Shown in pieces: positions 1-8,328 of a DNA stretch of 64,000 bases. The notes under the pieces were generated by a model that saw only the letters and a list, made by a program, of their open reading frames with translations, was not told the origin of the DNA and did no database searches. Every line of letters starts with the position of its first letter. The stretch's first letter is position 1. Origin of the DNA: Brevibacterium rongguiense (GTDB lineage Bacteria > Actinomycetota > Actinomycetes > Actinomycetales > Brevibacteriaceae); assembly GCF_009857845.1 (NCBI RefSeq), contig NZ_WWEQ01000003.1, forward strand, positions 1-64,000. Reading direction: 5' to 3'. The translations under genes were made by a program, and so were the position numbers.

Positions 1-516
1 GAGGTGAGGACGCCGCCCAGCGTCGGGTGCCGGGGCACTGGGAGGGTGACCTGATCATCGGGAAGAACGGCACCTCGTGCGCGGCGACGCTGGTGGAGCG
101 GATGAGCGGGTTCACCGGGCTGCTGGCCCTGCCCTCGAAACACGCCGAGCCAACCGCTGACGCGGTCATCGAGTTTTTCAACGACCTGCCCGAGATGATG
201 AAGGCATCGTTGGCGTGGGACCAGGGCAGCGAGATGGCCCAGCACGCGAAGGTCTCCCTGGCCACGGCGATGCCGGTCTACTTCGCCGATCCCCACTCGC
301 CCTGGCAGAGGCCCAGCAACGAGAACACGAACCGGCTCTACCGGGAGTATCTGCCCAAGGGCACGGTGATCCCCGATCACCAGCCCTACCTCACCACCAT
401 CGCCGAGGAGATCAACAATCGACCCCGCCGCCGACTGGGCTATCTCACGCCCACCGAGGCATTCGCTCGACTGCTCGCCGGCGAGCGCCATGTTGCTTCG
501 ACGCCTTGACATCGCC
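1..516 (+). mobile_element. IS30-family insertion sequence, right-hand part
   Basis: Only the right part of the element lies in the window; the left end is upstream. It carries the catalytic part of an IS30-type transposase. The right boundary is inferred: the transposase C-terminus and stop (507-509) run into a stretch ending near 516 that I take as the terminal inverted repeat, as in IS30 elements whose transposase reads into the end. The left repeat needed to prove it is not visible. The element has interrupted a minus-strand gene at 517-742. Confidence 0.75.
3..509 (+). CDS. IS30 family transposase, C-terminal part
   Basis: DDE recombinase that cuts and joins the ends of its own element. 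The frame is open from base 3, so the N-terminal helix-turn-helix part lies upstream of the window. The IS30 catalytic block is complete: the first Asp in GHWEGDLIIG, the second in WDQGSEMA, and the Glu in SNENTNRLYREYLPKG, followed by the usual NNRPRRRLGY-TPTEAF ending. No stop or frameshift is seen in the visible part, so it may still be active. A start at the GTG at 27 would only be an internal codon. Confidence 0.9.
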   Translation, partial: GEDAAQRRVPGHWEGDLIIGKNGTSCAATLVERMSGFTGLLALPSKHAEPTADAVIEFFNDLPEMMKASLAWDQGSEMAQHAKVSLATAMPVYFADPHSPWQRPSNENTNRLYREYLPKGTVIPDHQPYLTTIAEEINNRPRRRLGYLTPTEAFARLLAGERHVASTP

Positions 517-742
517 CGTCCTCGTTTGGTTCGGCGGGAAGTCGCCGTTTGAAAAACAACATTGGGTATTCCGATCCACTGTAGCCTTTTGTATGAATTA
601 CCGACTCAGTAGTCATCTCCCAGCCGTTCATGCCCATCAGGTTGATTTGCTGCATGAATTCTTCGAACTGCTCGGTGTCGTTCCTCCAGCCGCTGATGAT
701 GGTCGGAACTGCCGCATATTCCCATTGTTCTATGGAGGCCAT
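517..742 (-). pseudogene. DUF4177-like small protein, 3' end cut by the IS element
   Basis: The first 75 codons encode a small protein with a WEY motif near the N-terminus, an INLMGMNGWEM segment and a C-terminal MLFFKRR strand. This is the pattern of the short DUF4177 family (unknown function, usually about 60-70 residues). The ORF has no stop of its own: it reads through the IS boundary to 440, so insertion removed the native end, perhaps only a few residues. The region is AT-richer than its surroundings, which suggests acquired DNA. A TAGAAT hexamer lies 6 nt before the ATG. Family call from pattern only. Confidence 0.55.
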
Positions 743-748
743 AGGGGA

Positions 749-754
749 ATTCTA
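749..754 (-). promoter_or_regulatory. -10 hexamer TAGAAT, leaderless promoter of the DUF4177-like gene
   Basis: On the minus strand TAGAAT ends 6 nt before the ATG at 742, so transcription would start at or next to the start codon. No Shine-Dalgarno sequence fits in the gap. Confidence 0.5.
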
Positions 755-776
755 AGAGCAACAATTCAGCTCGTGT

Positions 777-1625
777 CTACCGCTTCCAGAGTCCGTAGGA
801 GTCCGCGAGTGCCGCGATCTTCTTCGCGCGGGCCAGGCGTGGCAGGTACGAACCGTCGACGATCTCCGCGTCGTCCTGGTGTTCGAGCATGTCGCGGGCC
901 CACGTCTGGTCGTCCTCGCTGGGCGAGAGCGAGTCATTCACGATCGCCGCCTGCGACGGATTGAGCACGAGCTTGCCGGTCATGCCCATCTTCAGGGTCC
1001 ACGCGCAGTCCTCGTGCACGGTGTGGCGGCCGGCTCCGGCGGCCGACGGCCCATCGATCGCGCCGGGCAGGCCGCCCACCCTCGTGGCGATGACGAGGCG
1101 GGACCGGGCGTAGGCGAGCGCGATGGGGTCGTCGCCGACACCGGTGTCCTTGCGGAAGTCGTTCGTGCCCAGCGCCAGCCGGAAGGTCCCCGGCGCCGAG
1201 GCGATCTTCGTCGCGGCCTCGATGCCCAGGGCCGTTTCGATGAGGGCGAGCACCGGGACGCCCGCGCCCAGGCGCATCGCGGTGAGCGTGACCTGCTCCG
1301 GCTGCTCCGTGTTGGGCAGCATGATGCCGCGCAGCCCCGGCAGGCCGTGCATCGCCTCGAGGTCGTCCTCCCACTCCTCGGTGGTGCTGCCGTTGATGCG
1401 CACCCAGCCGACCATTCCGTCCGACAGCGCCGCGCCGACATTGTCGCGGGCCTCGGACTTCTGTGCCTCGGGGACGGCGGCCTCCATATCGAAGATGACC
1501 GAGTCCGCCTCGCTCTTCTGCGCGTCGGCGAACAGCTCCGGCTTGGCGGCGCTGGTGAGCAGCCAGCTGCGCGAGAGCTTGGCGGGGAGGCTGGCGGCGC
1601 GTTCGTTGCGAATGGAATTCGGCAT
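777..1625 (-). CDS. HpcH/HpaI aldolase / citrate lyase beta-like (CitE-like) protein
   Basis: 282 residues of the CitE-like TIM-barrel family, which cleaves or forms C-C bonds in CoA thioesters or 2-keto acids with Mg2+. Visible marks are the N-terminal RSWLLTSAAKPELF (phosphate/CoA-binding type), DMEAAVPEAQK with acidic metal ligands, a VRINGS strand, the ALIETALGIE metal-binding Glu, and a C-terminal GMTGKLVLNPSQ segment that is typical of CitE-like and malyl-CoA lyase-like proteins. It stands alone with no citrate lyase alpha or gamma subunit, so it is not a citrate lyase complex. Substrate unknown. ATG start with a -10 hexamer 6 nt upstream. Confidence 0.85.
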   Translation of the reverse strand: MPNSIRNERAASLPAKLSRSWLLTSAAKPELFADAQKSEADSVIFDMEAAVPEAQKSEARDNVGAALSDGMVGWVRINGSTTEEWEDDLEAMHGLPGLRGIMLPNTEQPEQVTLTAMRLGAGVPVLALIETALGIEAATKIASAPGTFRLALGTNDFRKDTGVGDDPIALAYARSRLVIATRVGGLPGAIDGPSAAGAGRHTVHEDCAWTLKMGMTGKLVLNPSQAAIVNDSLSPSEDDQTWARDMLEHQDDAEIVDGSYLPRLARAKKIAALADSYGLWKR

Positions 1626-1631
1626 GGGCCG

Positions 1632-1637
1632 ATTCTA
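1632..1637 (-). promoter_or_regulatory. -10 hexamer TAGAAT of the CitE-like gene (leaderless)
   Basis: TAGAAT on the minus strand is followed by 6 nt and then the ATG at 1625. Confidence 0.55.
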
Positions 1638-1928
1638 GGGAATCGGGCCGCGGCAGGGGAGGCTGTCGCGATGTGCGTCTCATTACCCGGACCTGCCCGG
1701 GTGCCGACCCGCGGCAGGCGGGTCCGCCGGACCGCCGGCAGGCGGGGCCTGCGCTGGCCCGCGCACCAGGCGAGGCGTGAAGGGATGCGCACAGAGGAAA
1801 TCACCGCGTGGAAGCTCGTGGAAGCATCAGAGCCCGGGGTGAGTCGTGCCCGAGGCCGATGAACCGCCCGACGCACCGGCCGACGCTTCGCATCCTGAGA
1901 CGGGCTACCGCATCATGAGACTGGGCCG

Positions 1929-1934
1929 TAGGCT
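1929..1934 (+). promoter_or_regulatory. -10 hexamer TAGGCT of leuB (leaderless)
   Basis: TAGGCT is followed by CGCCGC and the leuB ATG at 1941. There is no Shine-Dalgarno sequence before the ATG. Confidence 0.55.
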
Positions 1935-1940
1935 CGCCGC

Positions 1941-2981
1941 ATGAGCGCATACAAGATCGCAGTCATGCCCGGCGACGGCATCGGAGTCGAGGTCATCCCC
2001 GAGGGGCTCAAGGTCCTCAACCGAGCCATCGAGGCCAGCGGTGCCGCCGCGGAGCTCGAGACCAAGCACTTCGAGGCCTCGGCCAAGCGCTGGCACGAAA
2101 CGGGCGAGACCCTCACCGATGCCGAGCTCGAGGAGCTGCGGGGCTTCGACGCGATCTACTTCGGCGCGTGCGGGGACCCCACGACGCCGTCGGGCGTGCT
2201 CGAGCGCGGGATCATCCTCAAGATGCGCTTCGGCCTCGACCACGCCGTCAACATGCGGCCCTCGAAGTCCTACCCCGGCACCGTCTCGCCGCTGAAGGAC
2301 CCCGGTGACATCGACTTCGTCGTCATCCGCGAGGGCACCGAGGGGCCCTACACCGGCCAGGGGGGCAGCCTGCGCACCAACACCCCCCAGGAGGTGGCCA
2401 ACGAGGTCTCCGTCAACACGTGGTTCGGGGTGGAGCGCACGGTCCGCTTCGCGTTCGAGCAGGCCCGGGCGCGCCGGCAGAAGCTCACCTACGTCCACAA
2501 GACGAACGTCATGGCCCACGCCGGCCACCTGTGGCGCCGCGTGGTCGAGCACGTGGCCCAGGACTACCCGGAGGTCGCGGTCAACTACGAGCACGCGGAC
2601 GCCTCGACGATCTACCTCGTCACCGATCCGGCGCGCTACGACGTCATCGTAACGGACAACCTGTTCGGCGACATCCTCACGGACCTCGCGGCCGCCGTCA
2701 CGGGTGGGATCGGCCTGGCCGCGTCGGGCAACCTCAACGTCAACGGCACGGGCCCCAGCCTCTTCGAGCCCATTCACGGTTCCGCCCCGGACATCGCGGG
2801 GCAGGGCATCGCGGACCCCACCGCGGCCATCCTGTCCGGTGCCCTCATGGCCGAGCAGCTGGGCCTCGACGTCGCCGCGAAGTCGATCACCGCCGCAGTC
2901 GAGGCCGATCTGGCCGAGCGGGGCAGCGCCAAGCGCTCGACGTCCGAGGTGGGCGACGCGATCGCCGCGCGCATCGGCTGA
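1941..2981 (+). CDS. leuB: 3-isopropylmalate dehydrogenase
   Basis: Oxidative decarboxylation of 3-isopropylmalate with NAD+ in leucine synthesis, cytosolic. 346 residues, normal for the actinobacterial enzyme. Marks: N-terminal [16 protein letters not shown], the [13 protein letters not shown] substrate loop, YVHKTNVM with the catalytic Lys, [20 protein letters not shown] with the metal Asp residues, and a [15 protein letters not shown] nucleotide-binding end. Followed at about 230 bp by ilvE, the last step of the same pathway, but ilvE has its own promoter. In corynebacteria leuB belongs to the LtbR regulon; an NdgR/LtbR homologue is encoded at 47 kb here. Confidence 0.97.
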   Translation: MSAYKIAVMPGDGIGVEVIPEGLKVLNRAIEASGAAAELETKHFEASAKRWHETGETLTDAELEELRGFDAIYFGACGDPTTPSGVLERGIILKMRFGLDHAVNMRPSKSYPGTVSPLKDPGDIDFVVIREGTEGPYTGQGGSLRTNTPQEVANEVSVNTWFGVERTVRFAFEQARARRQKLTYVHKTNVMAHAGHLWRRVVEHVAQDYPEVAVNYEHADASTIYLVTDPARYDVIVTDNLFGDILTDLAAAVTGGIGLAASGNLNVNGTGPSLFEPIHGSAPDIAGQGIADPTAAILSGALMAEQLGLDVAAKSITAAVEADLAERGSAKRSTSEVGDAIAARIG

Positions 2982-3054
2982 CGCTCCCGAAGGGCCGGCC
3001 AGCCGGTTCCTGTGAGGCTCCGGGGCCGGCCGGCCCGCCGACACCCCCAGAACA

Positions 3055-3099
3055 GGCCACGCGTCCGTTGAGGATGCTGGGGGCGCGGCCACGCGTCCG
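3055..3099. repeat. 13-bp direct repeat between leuB and ilvE
   Basis: GGCCACGCGTCCG occurs at 3055-3067 and again at 3087-3099, 32 bp apart, upstream of the ilvE -10. It could be a pair of regulator sites or chance in GC-rich DNA. Confidence 0.4.
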
Positions 3100-3160
3100 G
3101 CCCCGCCGGGACGGGCGCTGCCGCGCGCGCCCCGCCTGCCCCGCAGCCCGCGGCCGGCAC

Positions 3161-3166
3161 TAGACT
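3161..3166 (+). promoter_or_regulatory. -10 hexamer TAGACT of ilvE
   Basis: TAGACT lies 46 nt before the ilvE ATG, giving a leader of about 40 nt that carries a purine-rich ribosome site (AAGAAGAG). Confidence 0.45.
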
Positions 3167-3212
3167 GCTGCGTGGCGCTGCTCACACGATTCGCAAGAAG
3201 AGATGGTTTTCC

Positions 3213-4304
3213 ATGCCCGCATTCGAAGTCCTCAAGAACCCCCAGCCCCTCGCCGCACCGCTGCGCGAGAAGATCCTCGAGACGCCGGCGTTCGGCACCC
3301 AGTTCACGGACCACATGGCCCACATCAGCTACACGGACGAACAGGGCTGGCACGGCCGCGAGGTCAGGCCCTACGGGCAGCTCGTGCTCGACCCCGCTGC
3401 CGCGGTGCTCCACTACGCACAGGAGGTCTTCGAGGGGCTCAAGGCCTACCGCCACGCCGACGGCACCGTGTGGACCTTCCGGCCGGAGAAGAACGCCGAG
3501 CGCCTGCGCAAGTCCGCCCACCGCCTGGCACTGCCGGCGCTGGGGAAGGACGACTTCGTGGACTCCCTGCGCGAGCTCGTCGCGCTCGACGCCGACTGGG
3601 TGCCCACACCCCAGAGCGACACGGACGAGGTCAGCCTCTACCTGCGCCCCTTCATGTTCTCCGCGGAGCGGTTCCTGGGGCTGCGGCCCACGCAGCAGGC
3701 GGACTACTACGTCATCGCGTCGCCCGCCGGGGCGTACTTCGCCGGCGGCGTGAAGCCGGTGAAGCTGTGGCTGTCGCAGAACCTCAAGCGCGCGGGCAAG
3801 GGCGGCACCGGCTTCGCGAAGTGCGGCGGCAACTACGCCGCGTCGACCGAGGCGATGGTCGAGGCCGCGCAGAAGGGGTGCCAGCAGGTGCTCTTCACCG
3901 ATGCGGAGCACAACACCTACCTCGAAGAGCTCGGCGGGATGAACATCATGCTCGTCACCAGCGAAGGCGCGCTCCTCACGCCCCCGGTGTCGAACACGAT
4001 CCTCGACGGCGTCACCCGCCGCTCCATCCTGGACATGGCCCCCTCGTTGGGCCTCACGCCCGAGGAGCGGCCCATCACGATCGACGAGTGGCGCGAGGGC
4101 GCGGCCAACGGCACCATCACGGAGGCCTTCGCCTGCGGCACCGCCGCGGCCATCACCCCGATCGGCGGCGTGCTCGCCGAGGACTTCGAGATCGCGCAGG
4201 GCGATGAGCCCGGCGAGGTCACGATGAAGCTGCGCCGCGCGCTGCTCGACATCCAGTACGGCCGCGCCGAGGCGCCCGACGGCTGGATGGTCCAGCTCGC
4301 CTGA
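3213..4304 (+). CDS. ilvE: branched-chain amino acid aminotransferase
   Basis: PLP enzyme that interconverts valine, leucine and isoleucine with their 2-keto acids, using glutamate. 363 residues, the length of fold-type IV BCAT of the actinobacterial type. Marks: YAQEVFEGLKAYR, FRPEKNAERL, the Schiff-base Lys at about residue 203 in GTGFAKCGGNYA, ELGGMNIM and the EAFACGTAAAITPIG end. The ATG at 3213 follows AAGAAGAG at workable spacing. Downstream of leuB; a long hairpin beyond its stop marks the end of the unit. Confidence 0.97.
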   Translation: MPAFEVLKNPQPLAAPLREKILETPAFGTQFTDHMAHISYTDEQGWHGREVRPYGQLVLDPAAAVLHYAQEVFEGLKAYRHADGTVWTFRPEKNAERLRKSAHRLALPALGKDDFVDSLRELVALDADWVPTPQSDTDEVSLYLRPFMFSAERFLGLRPTQQADYYVIASPAGAYFAGGVKPVKLWLSQNLKRAGKGGTGFAKCGGNYAASTEAMVEAAQKGCQQVLFTDAEHNTYLEELGGMNIMLVTSEGALLTPPVSNTILDGVTRRSILDMAPSLGLTPEERPITIDEWREGAANGTITEAFACGTAAAITPIGGVLAEDFEIAQGDEPGEVTMKLRRALLDIQYGRAEAPDGWMVQLA

Positions 4305-4625
4305 GCCGCTCGGCTGAGCGGCGCTCACCGCGCCTGCCCACCCGCTGCGGCATGCCCGCGCACCCGCTGGCAAGCCCGCACACCCGCTCAGCCCGCACAG
4401 GCCCACAGTCCTGCACCCGAGGCGCCGGCTCGCGATTCAGCCGGCCCGCGCCTCGGGTGCTGGGGTGCGGTGAGCTGGGGTGCGGTGAGGGGAGCGGGCC
4501 GGCGCCCGATCCCACGATCCTGTCGGCGCCTGCCCCCACCCGCTCGCGCCTGCTCCGCTGCGCCCCCCTCCCGACGATTCCGCGTCTGTTCCCGCCCTGT
4601 CCGCGCCTGACCCGAAGGCGGCCCC
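4305..4625. other. intergenic region after ilvE
   Basis: 321 bp with no credible gene. It holds short CCCGC-CACCCGCT repeats (about 4335-4390), a long hairpin (4413-4460), a tandem CTGGGGTGCGGTGAG doublet just after it (about 4460-4490), and the GC-rich leader of the MFS gene. Confidence 0.6.
4413..4460 (+). terminator. hairpin terminator downstream of ilvE
   Basis: GCACCCGAGGCGC (4413-4425) pairs perfectly with GCGCCTCGGGTGC (4448-4460). Inside it CGGCT and AGCCG form a second 5-bp stem around an 8-nt loop. There is no T-tract, as in many high-GC actinobacterial terminators. Confidence 0.6.
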
Positions 4626-6050
4626 ATGCGACCTGCCCCGCCCAGCGCCGCGCCCGGTGCGCTGCCCACCGCCCGCGATGTCGTCTCCGCGCTGCCCTGG
4701 AAGTGGCACACGCAGGGCGCGATCTTCGTGATCGGCGGCCTGGGCTTCATGTTCGACGCCTGGGACGTCGCCCTCAACGGGTTCCTCATCCCCCTCCTGA
4801 GCAGGGAATGGGGCCTGAGCGTGGGCCAGGCGGCCTGGATCGCCACCGCCAACCTCATCGGCATGGCCGTGGGAGCGTTCGTCTGGGGCGGCATCGCGGA
4901 CCGGATCGGCCGCAAGCGCGCCTTCACCCTCACCCTCCTCGTGTTCTCCGTGTTCACGGTGGCCGGCGCGCTCGCCCCGAACATCTGGCTGTTCTGCGCC
5001 TTCCGCTTCCTCGCGGGCTTCGGCCTGGGCGGCTGCATCCCGGTGGACTACGCGCTGGTGGGCGAGTTCACCCCTGCGCGGCACCGGGGCCGCGTGCTCA
5101 CCGCTATGGACGGCTGGTGGCCCGTGGGCGCCACCCTGTGCGCGCTGACCTCCGCCTGGCTGCTCAGCATCGGCAGCTGGCACCTCCTCATGCTCGTCAT
5201 GGTGCTGCCCGCCCTGCTGACCGTGGCCGTGCGCGCCCTCATCCCCGAATCGCCCATGTACCTCCTCTCCGCCGGCCGCACCGCCGAGGCCGACGCCGTG
5301 ATCTCCCGTCTGGTGGCCCGCACGGGCGCCCAGGCGCGGGAGTGGACCCACGAGGGCGTCGAGCCGATGCCCCACGCCGCCGGACTGCGCGAGCGGCTGC
5401 GCGCCGGCACGGGGCAGGTCGTCGAACTCTGGCGCCACAGCCCGATCATCACCTCGACCTCGTGGCTGCTCTTCGTCGCGGTCCTCCTGGTGTACTACGC
5501 GGCACTGACATGGCTGCCGAAGATCCTGCGCGCCGCGGGCCTGGCCGACCAGGCCGCCTTCCTGGTGACCGGTGCGATGACGGCGATCGGCATCCTGGGC
5601 GTCGTCGCCGCGGCCCTGCTCGTCGAGGCCGTGGGGCGCAAGTGGGTACTCGGCGGCTCCGCTGTGGCCGCCTCCGTGTGCCTCGTCTGGTTCTCACTCG
5701 AGCTCGGGGCAGGCTCGGCCGGTCACGTCCCGGCCCCCGGCACCGCATCGCTGAGCATGGGTGCCAAGGCGGCCATCCTGGCATTCGGCTTCTTCATCCA
5801 GGTCGCCATCCCCGCGCTCTACACCTACGTCTCCGAGCTCTACCCCACGCGGCTGCGCGGATCCGGATTCGGCTGGGCGTCCGCCGCCTCGCGCGTGGCC
5901 ACGGGCCTTGCCCCGCTGGTGTTCGGCTCCCTGCTGTGGCCGCTGCTCGGCCTGCCCATGACGTTCGCGCTGCTGGGCGGCCTGGTCGTCGTGGCGGTGG
6001 CCGCGATGGCGCTGTGCACCCGCGAAACCCGCGGCGAGGAGCTCGCCTGA
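4626..6050 (+). CDS. MFS transporter, sugar/aromatic-acid porter type
   Basis: 474 residues, about 12 membrane segments, inner membrane. Marks: FMFDAWDVALNGF in helix 1, the MFS motif-A loop GGIADRIGRKRAF between helices 2 and 3, FLAGFGLGGCIPVDYALVGEF in helix 4 (the Pro-Val-Asp-Tyr form of the aromatic-acid/niacin porter branch), PARHRGR after it, the PESPMYLL motif, and an ELYPTRLRGSGFGW motif in the second half. A likely H+ symporter for a small organic acid or vitamin; the substrate is not shown by context, since neighbours are unrelated. ATG preceded by GAAGGCGG. Confidence 0.85.
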   Translation: MRPAPPSAAPGALPTARDVVSALPWKWHTQGAIFVIGGLGFMFDAWDVALNGFLIPLLSREWGLSVGQAAWIATANLIGMAVGAFVWGGIADRIGRKRAFTLTLLVFSVFTVAGALAPNIWLFCAFRFLAGFGLGGCIPVDYALVGEFTPARHRGRVLTAMDGWWPVGATLCALTSAWLLSIGSWHLLMLVMVLPALLTVAVRALIPESPMYLLSAGRTAEADAVISRLVARTGAQAREWTHEGVEPMPHAAGLRERLRAGTGQVVELWRHSPIITSTSWLLFVAVLLVYYAALTWLPKILRAAGLADQAAFLVTGAMTAIGILGVVAAALLVEAVGRKWVLGGSAVAASVCLVWFSLELGAGSAGHVPAPGTASLSMGAKAAILAFGFFIQVAIPALYTYVSELYPTRLRGSGFGWASAASRVATGLAPLVFGSLLWPLLGLPMTFALLGGLVVVAVAAMALCTRETRGEELA

Positions 6051-6091
6051 GCGGCCCGGACCTGTGCCGGGCCCGTGTCAGGCCCGTCGCC

Positions 6092-6097
6092 TAGGGT
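6092..6097 (+). promoter_or_regulatory. -10 hexamer TAGGGT of the S9A peptidase gene (leaderless)
   Basis: TAGGGT, then GAGGGC, then the ATG at 6104: a 6-nt gap. Confidence 0.55.
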
Positions 6098-6103
6098 GAG
6101 GGC

Positions 6104-8266
6104 ATGAGCGAAGCCAGCGCCGATGAGGCACGTGCCAGCACCGATCCCTACCTGTGGCTCGAGGAGATCGAGGGCGAGCGGGCGCTCGCCTGGGTCGCCG
6201 AGCAGAACGCGCGCACGCGCGAGGCGTTCTTCGATGCGGACTTCGAGGCCAGCGCGGAGGAGATGCGCGCCGCGCTCGACTCGGACGACAAGATCCCGTT
6301 CGCCACGAAGCGCGGGGACCACTACTACAACTTCTGGCGCGATGCCGAGCACCCCAAGGGCCTGTGGCGGCGCACCACCTGGGACTCCTATCGCAGCGCC
6401 GCCCCGGAGTGGGACGTGCTGCTGGATGTGGATGCGCTGGCAGCCGCGGACGGCACCGAATGGGTCTTCCACGGCGCACAGCTGCGCCGGCCCGACTACG
6501 ACCGCGCGCTCATCAGCCTGAGCCCGGACGGCGGGGACGCCGTCACCGTGCGCGAATTCGACCTGGGGGCGCGCGAGTTCGTCCCCGCCCCTCGGGGGTT
6601 CGACGTTCCTGCCGCGAAGACCAGTGCCTCCTGGGTCGATGCCGACGCGATCCTCGTGGCCACGGACTTCGGCCCCGGCACCATGACGACATCGTCGTAC
6701 CCCGCCAGCGTGCGCCTGCTGCGGCGCGGCCAGGCGCTCGACGCCGCGGCGGAGATCATGTCCGTGCCCGCCGACCACCTCACCGCTTTCGGCGCCGTCG
6801 ACCACACCCCGGGATTCGAGCGCGCCGTGCTCGGCGACGTCATCGACTTCCACAACCAGCGCCTGCGCTTCGCCCCGCTGCCCGAGGACGACCGCGCCGC
6901 AGCACTCGCGGCGGCGGATTGGACGACGATCGACATCCCCACCGATATCAGCGTCGACATCGACCGGGAGCTCATCCTCTTCCGCCCGCGGACGGACTGG
7001 GAGGGTACGGGGTTCACGGTTCCGGCCGGGGCACTCGCGGTCGCCCGCCTCGCCGAGTTCGCGGCGGGCACCGCGGCCCCGCGCATCGTCTTCGCACCGG
7101 ACGCCGCGACCTCGCTCCAGGGCTGGACCATCACCCGGAACTTCCTGGTCCTCTCCCTGCTGCGCGACGTCCAGTGCGTCAACCGGGTCCTCGACCTGCG
7201 CGCCGATTTCACCGCCCGCGAGCTGCCCGCCCCCACGCAGAATCAGACGGTGAGCCTGGGCGCGGTCGATCCCGACGATGAGGAGACCGCCGATGACTAC
7301 TGGCTCATCGAGACCGGCTTCCTCGAACCCACCGCGCTCAAGCGCGGCAGTCTGGCCTCCGAAGACGCGCCGGAGACCGTCAAGAGCCTTCCGGCGCTCT
7401 TCGACGCCGATGGCCTGGAAGTCGGCCAGCACTTCGCGACGAGCGCGGACGGCACGCGGGTGCCCTACTTCCAGATCTCCGAGGCGGGCTTGCCCCTCGA
7501 CGGCGGAAACCCCGTTCGCCTGGACGGCTACGGCGGCTTCGAGATCAGCCGCCTGCCCGGCTATGCGCCGGTCACCGGCATCGGATGGCTGAGCCGCCGA
7601 ACGTCAGGCGCCCCGGATGGGCGCGGACCGTCCGGTCCCGCGCCCGGCCGGCGGGGCGTCTTCGTCGTCGCCAATATCCGCGGCGGCGGCGAATACGGTC
7701 CGCAGTGGCATGCGGCGGCGCTGCGGGAGAACCGCCAGCGCGCATACGAGGACTTCGCCGCCGTCGCGGGCGACCTCGTCCAGCGCGGGGTGACGACCCC
7801 GCAGGCGCTCTCCTGCTCCGGCGGGTCGAACGGCGGCCTGCTCGTGGGCAATATGCTCACCCAGTTCCCCGAGCTCTTCGGCGCGATCTCGTGCGGCGTC
7901 CCGCTGCTCGACATGGACCGCTACGTCCACCTGAGCGCAGGCACCTCGTGGATCGCCGAGTACGGGGACCCGCGCGAGCCTGCGCAGTGGGACTTCATCC
8001 GCACGTTCTCGCCGTACCACCTGTTCGACGACCGCCGGCGCGCGGACTATCCGCCGGTGCTGTTCTGGACTGCGACGTCTGATGACAGGGTGGGCCCCGT
8101 GCAGGCCCGCAAGATGGCGGCGAAGATGCAGGATGCGGGCATCCCCGATGTCTGGTTCTACGAGGACACCGAGGGTGGGCACTCCGCGGCCGCCGACAAC
8201 CGGCAGGCGGCGCGCACCCACGCGCTGTCCGCCCGGTTCCTGTGGAAGGAGCTGACGGGGGAGTAG
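6104..8266 (+). CDS. S9A family prolyl oligopeptidase
   Basis: Cytosolic serine peptidase that cuts small peptides after proline. 720 residues, the family norm. N-terminal DPYLWLEEIEGERALAWV opens the propeller domain; the C-terminal alpha/beta-hydrolase domain has FVVANIRGGGEYGPQWH, the nucleophile Ser575 in SGGSNGG, Asp660 in SDDRVGP and His693 in GGHSA. Odd feature: about 18 extra Gly/Pro/Arg-rich residues (around 493-517) sit between GWL and RRGVFVVAN, where relatives have only a few residues. No signal peptide. Stands alone with its own leaderless promoter. Confidence 0.93.
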   Translation: MSEASADEARASTDPYLWLEEIEGERALAWVAEQNARTREAFFDADFEASAEEMRAALDSDDKIPFATKRGDHYYNFWRDAEHPKGLWRRTTWDSYRSAAPEWDVLLDVDALAAADGTEWVFHGAQLRRPDYDRALISLSPDGGDAVTVREFDLGAREFVPAPRGFDVPAAKTSASWVDADAILVATDFGPGTMTTSSYPASVRLLRRGQALDAAAEIMSVPADHLTAFGAVDHTPGFERAVLGDVIDFHNQRLRFAPLPEDDRAAALAAADWTTIDIPTDISVDIDRELILFRPRTDWEGTGFTVPAGALAVARLAEFAAGTAAPRIVFAPDAATSLQGWTITRNFLVLSLLRDVQCVNRVLDLRADFTARELPAPTQNQTVSLGAVDPDDEETADDYWLIETGFLEPTALKRGSLASEDAPETVKSLPALFDADGLEVGQHFATSADGTRVPYFQISEAGLPLDGGNPVRLDGYGGFEISRLPGYAPVTGIGWLSRRTSGAPDGRGPSGPAPGRRGVFVVANIRGGGEYGPQWHAAALRENRQRAYEDFAAVAGDLVQRGVTTPQALSCSGGSNGGLLVGNMLTQFPELFGAISCGVPLLDMDRYVHLSAGTSWIAEYGDPREPAQWDFIRTFSPYHLFDDRRRADYPPVLFWTATSDDRVGPVQARKMAAKMQDAGIPDVWFYEDTEGGHSAAADNRQAARTHALSARFLWKELTGE

Positions 8267-8316
8267 GCCGCGCGGCCCACATCGAACCGCACCGCGACAC
8301 GGGGTGCGCGGCGCAA

Positions 8317-8322
8317 TAGGGT
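8317..8322 (+). promoter_or_regulatory. -10 hexamer TAGGGT of the lipoate ligase gene (leaderless)
   Basis: TAGGGT, then GGCCTT, then the ATG at 8329. Confidence 0.55.
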
Positions 8323-8328
8323 GGCCTT

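Larger units (their letters stand above)
1626..1940. other. intergenic region between divergent citE-like gene and leuB
   Basis: 315 bp without a credible gene. It holds the leaderless promoter of the CitE-like gene at its left edge and that of leuB at its right edge. Between them I see only GC-rich sequence with short GGCAGGCGGG repeats; ORFs here are antisense read-through of the lyase gene. Confidence 0.6.

Noticed and set aside
1905-4406. 833-codon minus-strand ORF across leuB and ilvE
   Set aside because: Composition is Arg/Gly/Ala/Val shadow coding typical of the antisense of high-GC genes; both genes beneath are certain.
5840-7432. 530-codon minus-strand ORF over the MFS and peptidase genes
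   Set aside because: Antisense shadow; the peptidase triad on the plus strand is intact.
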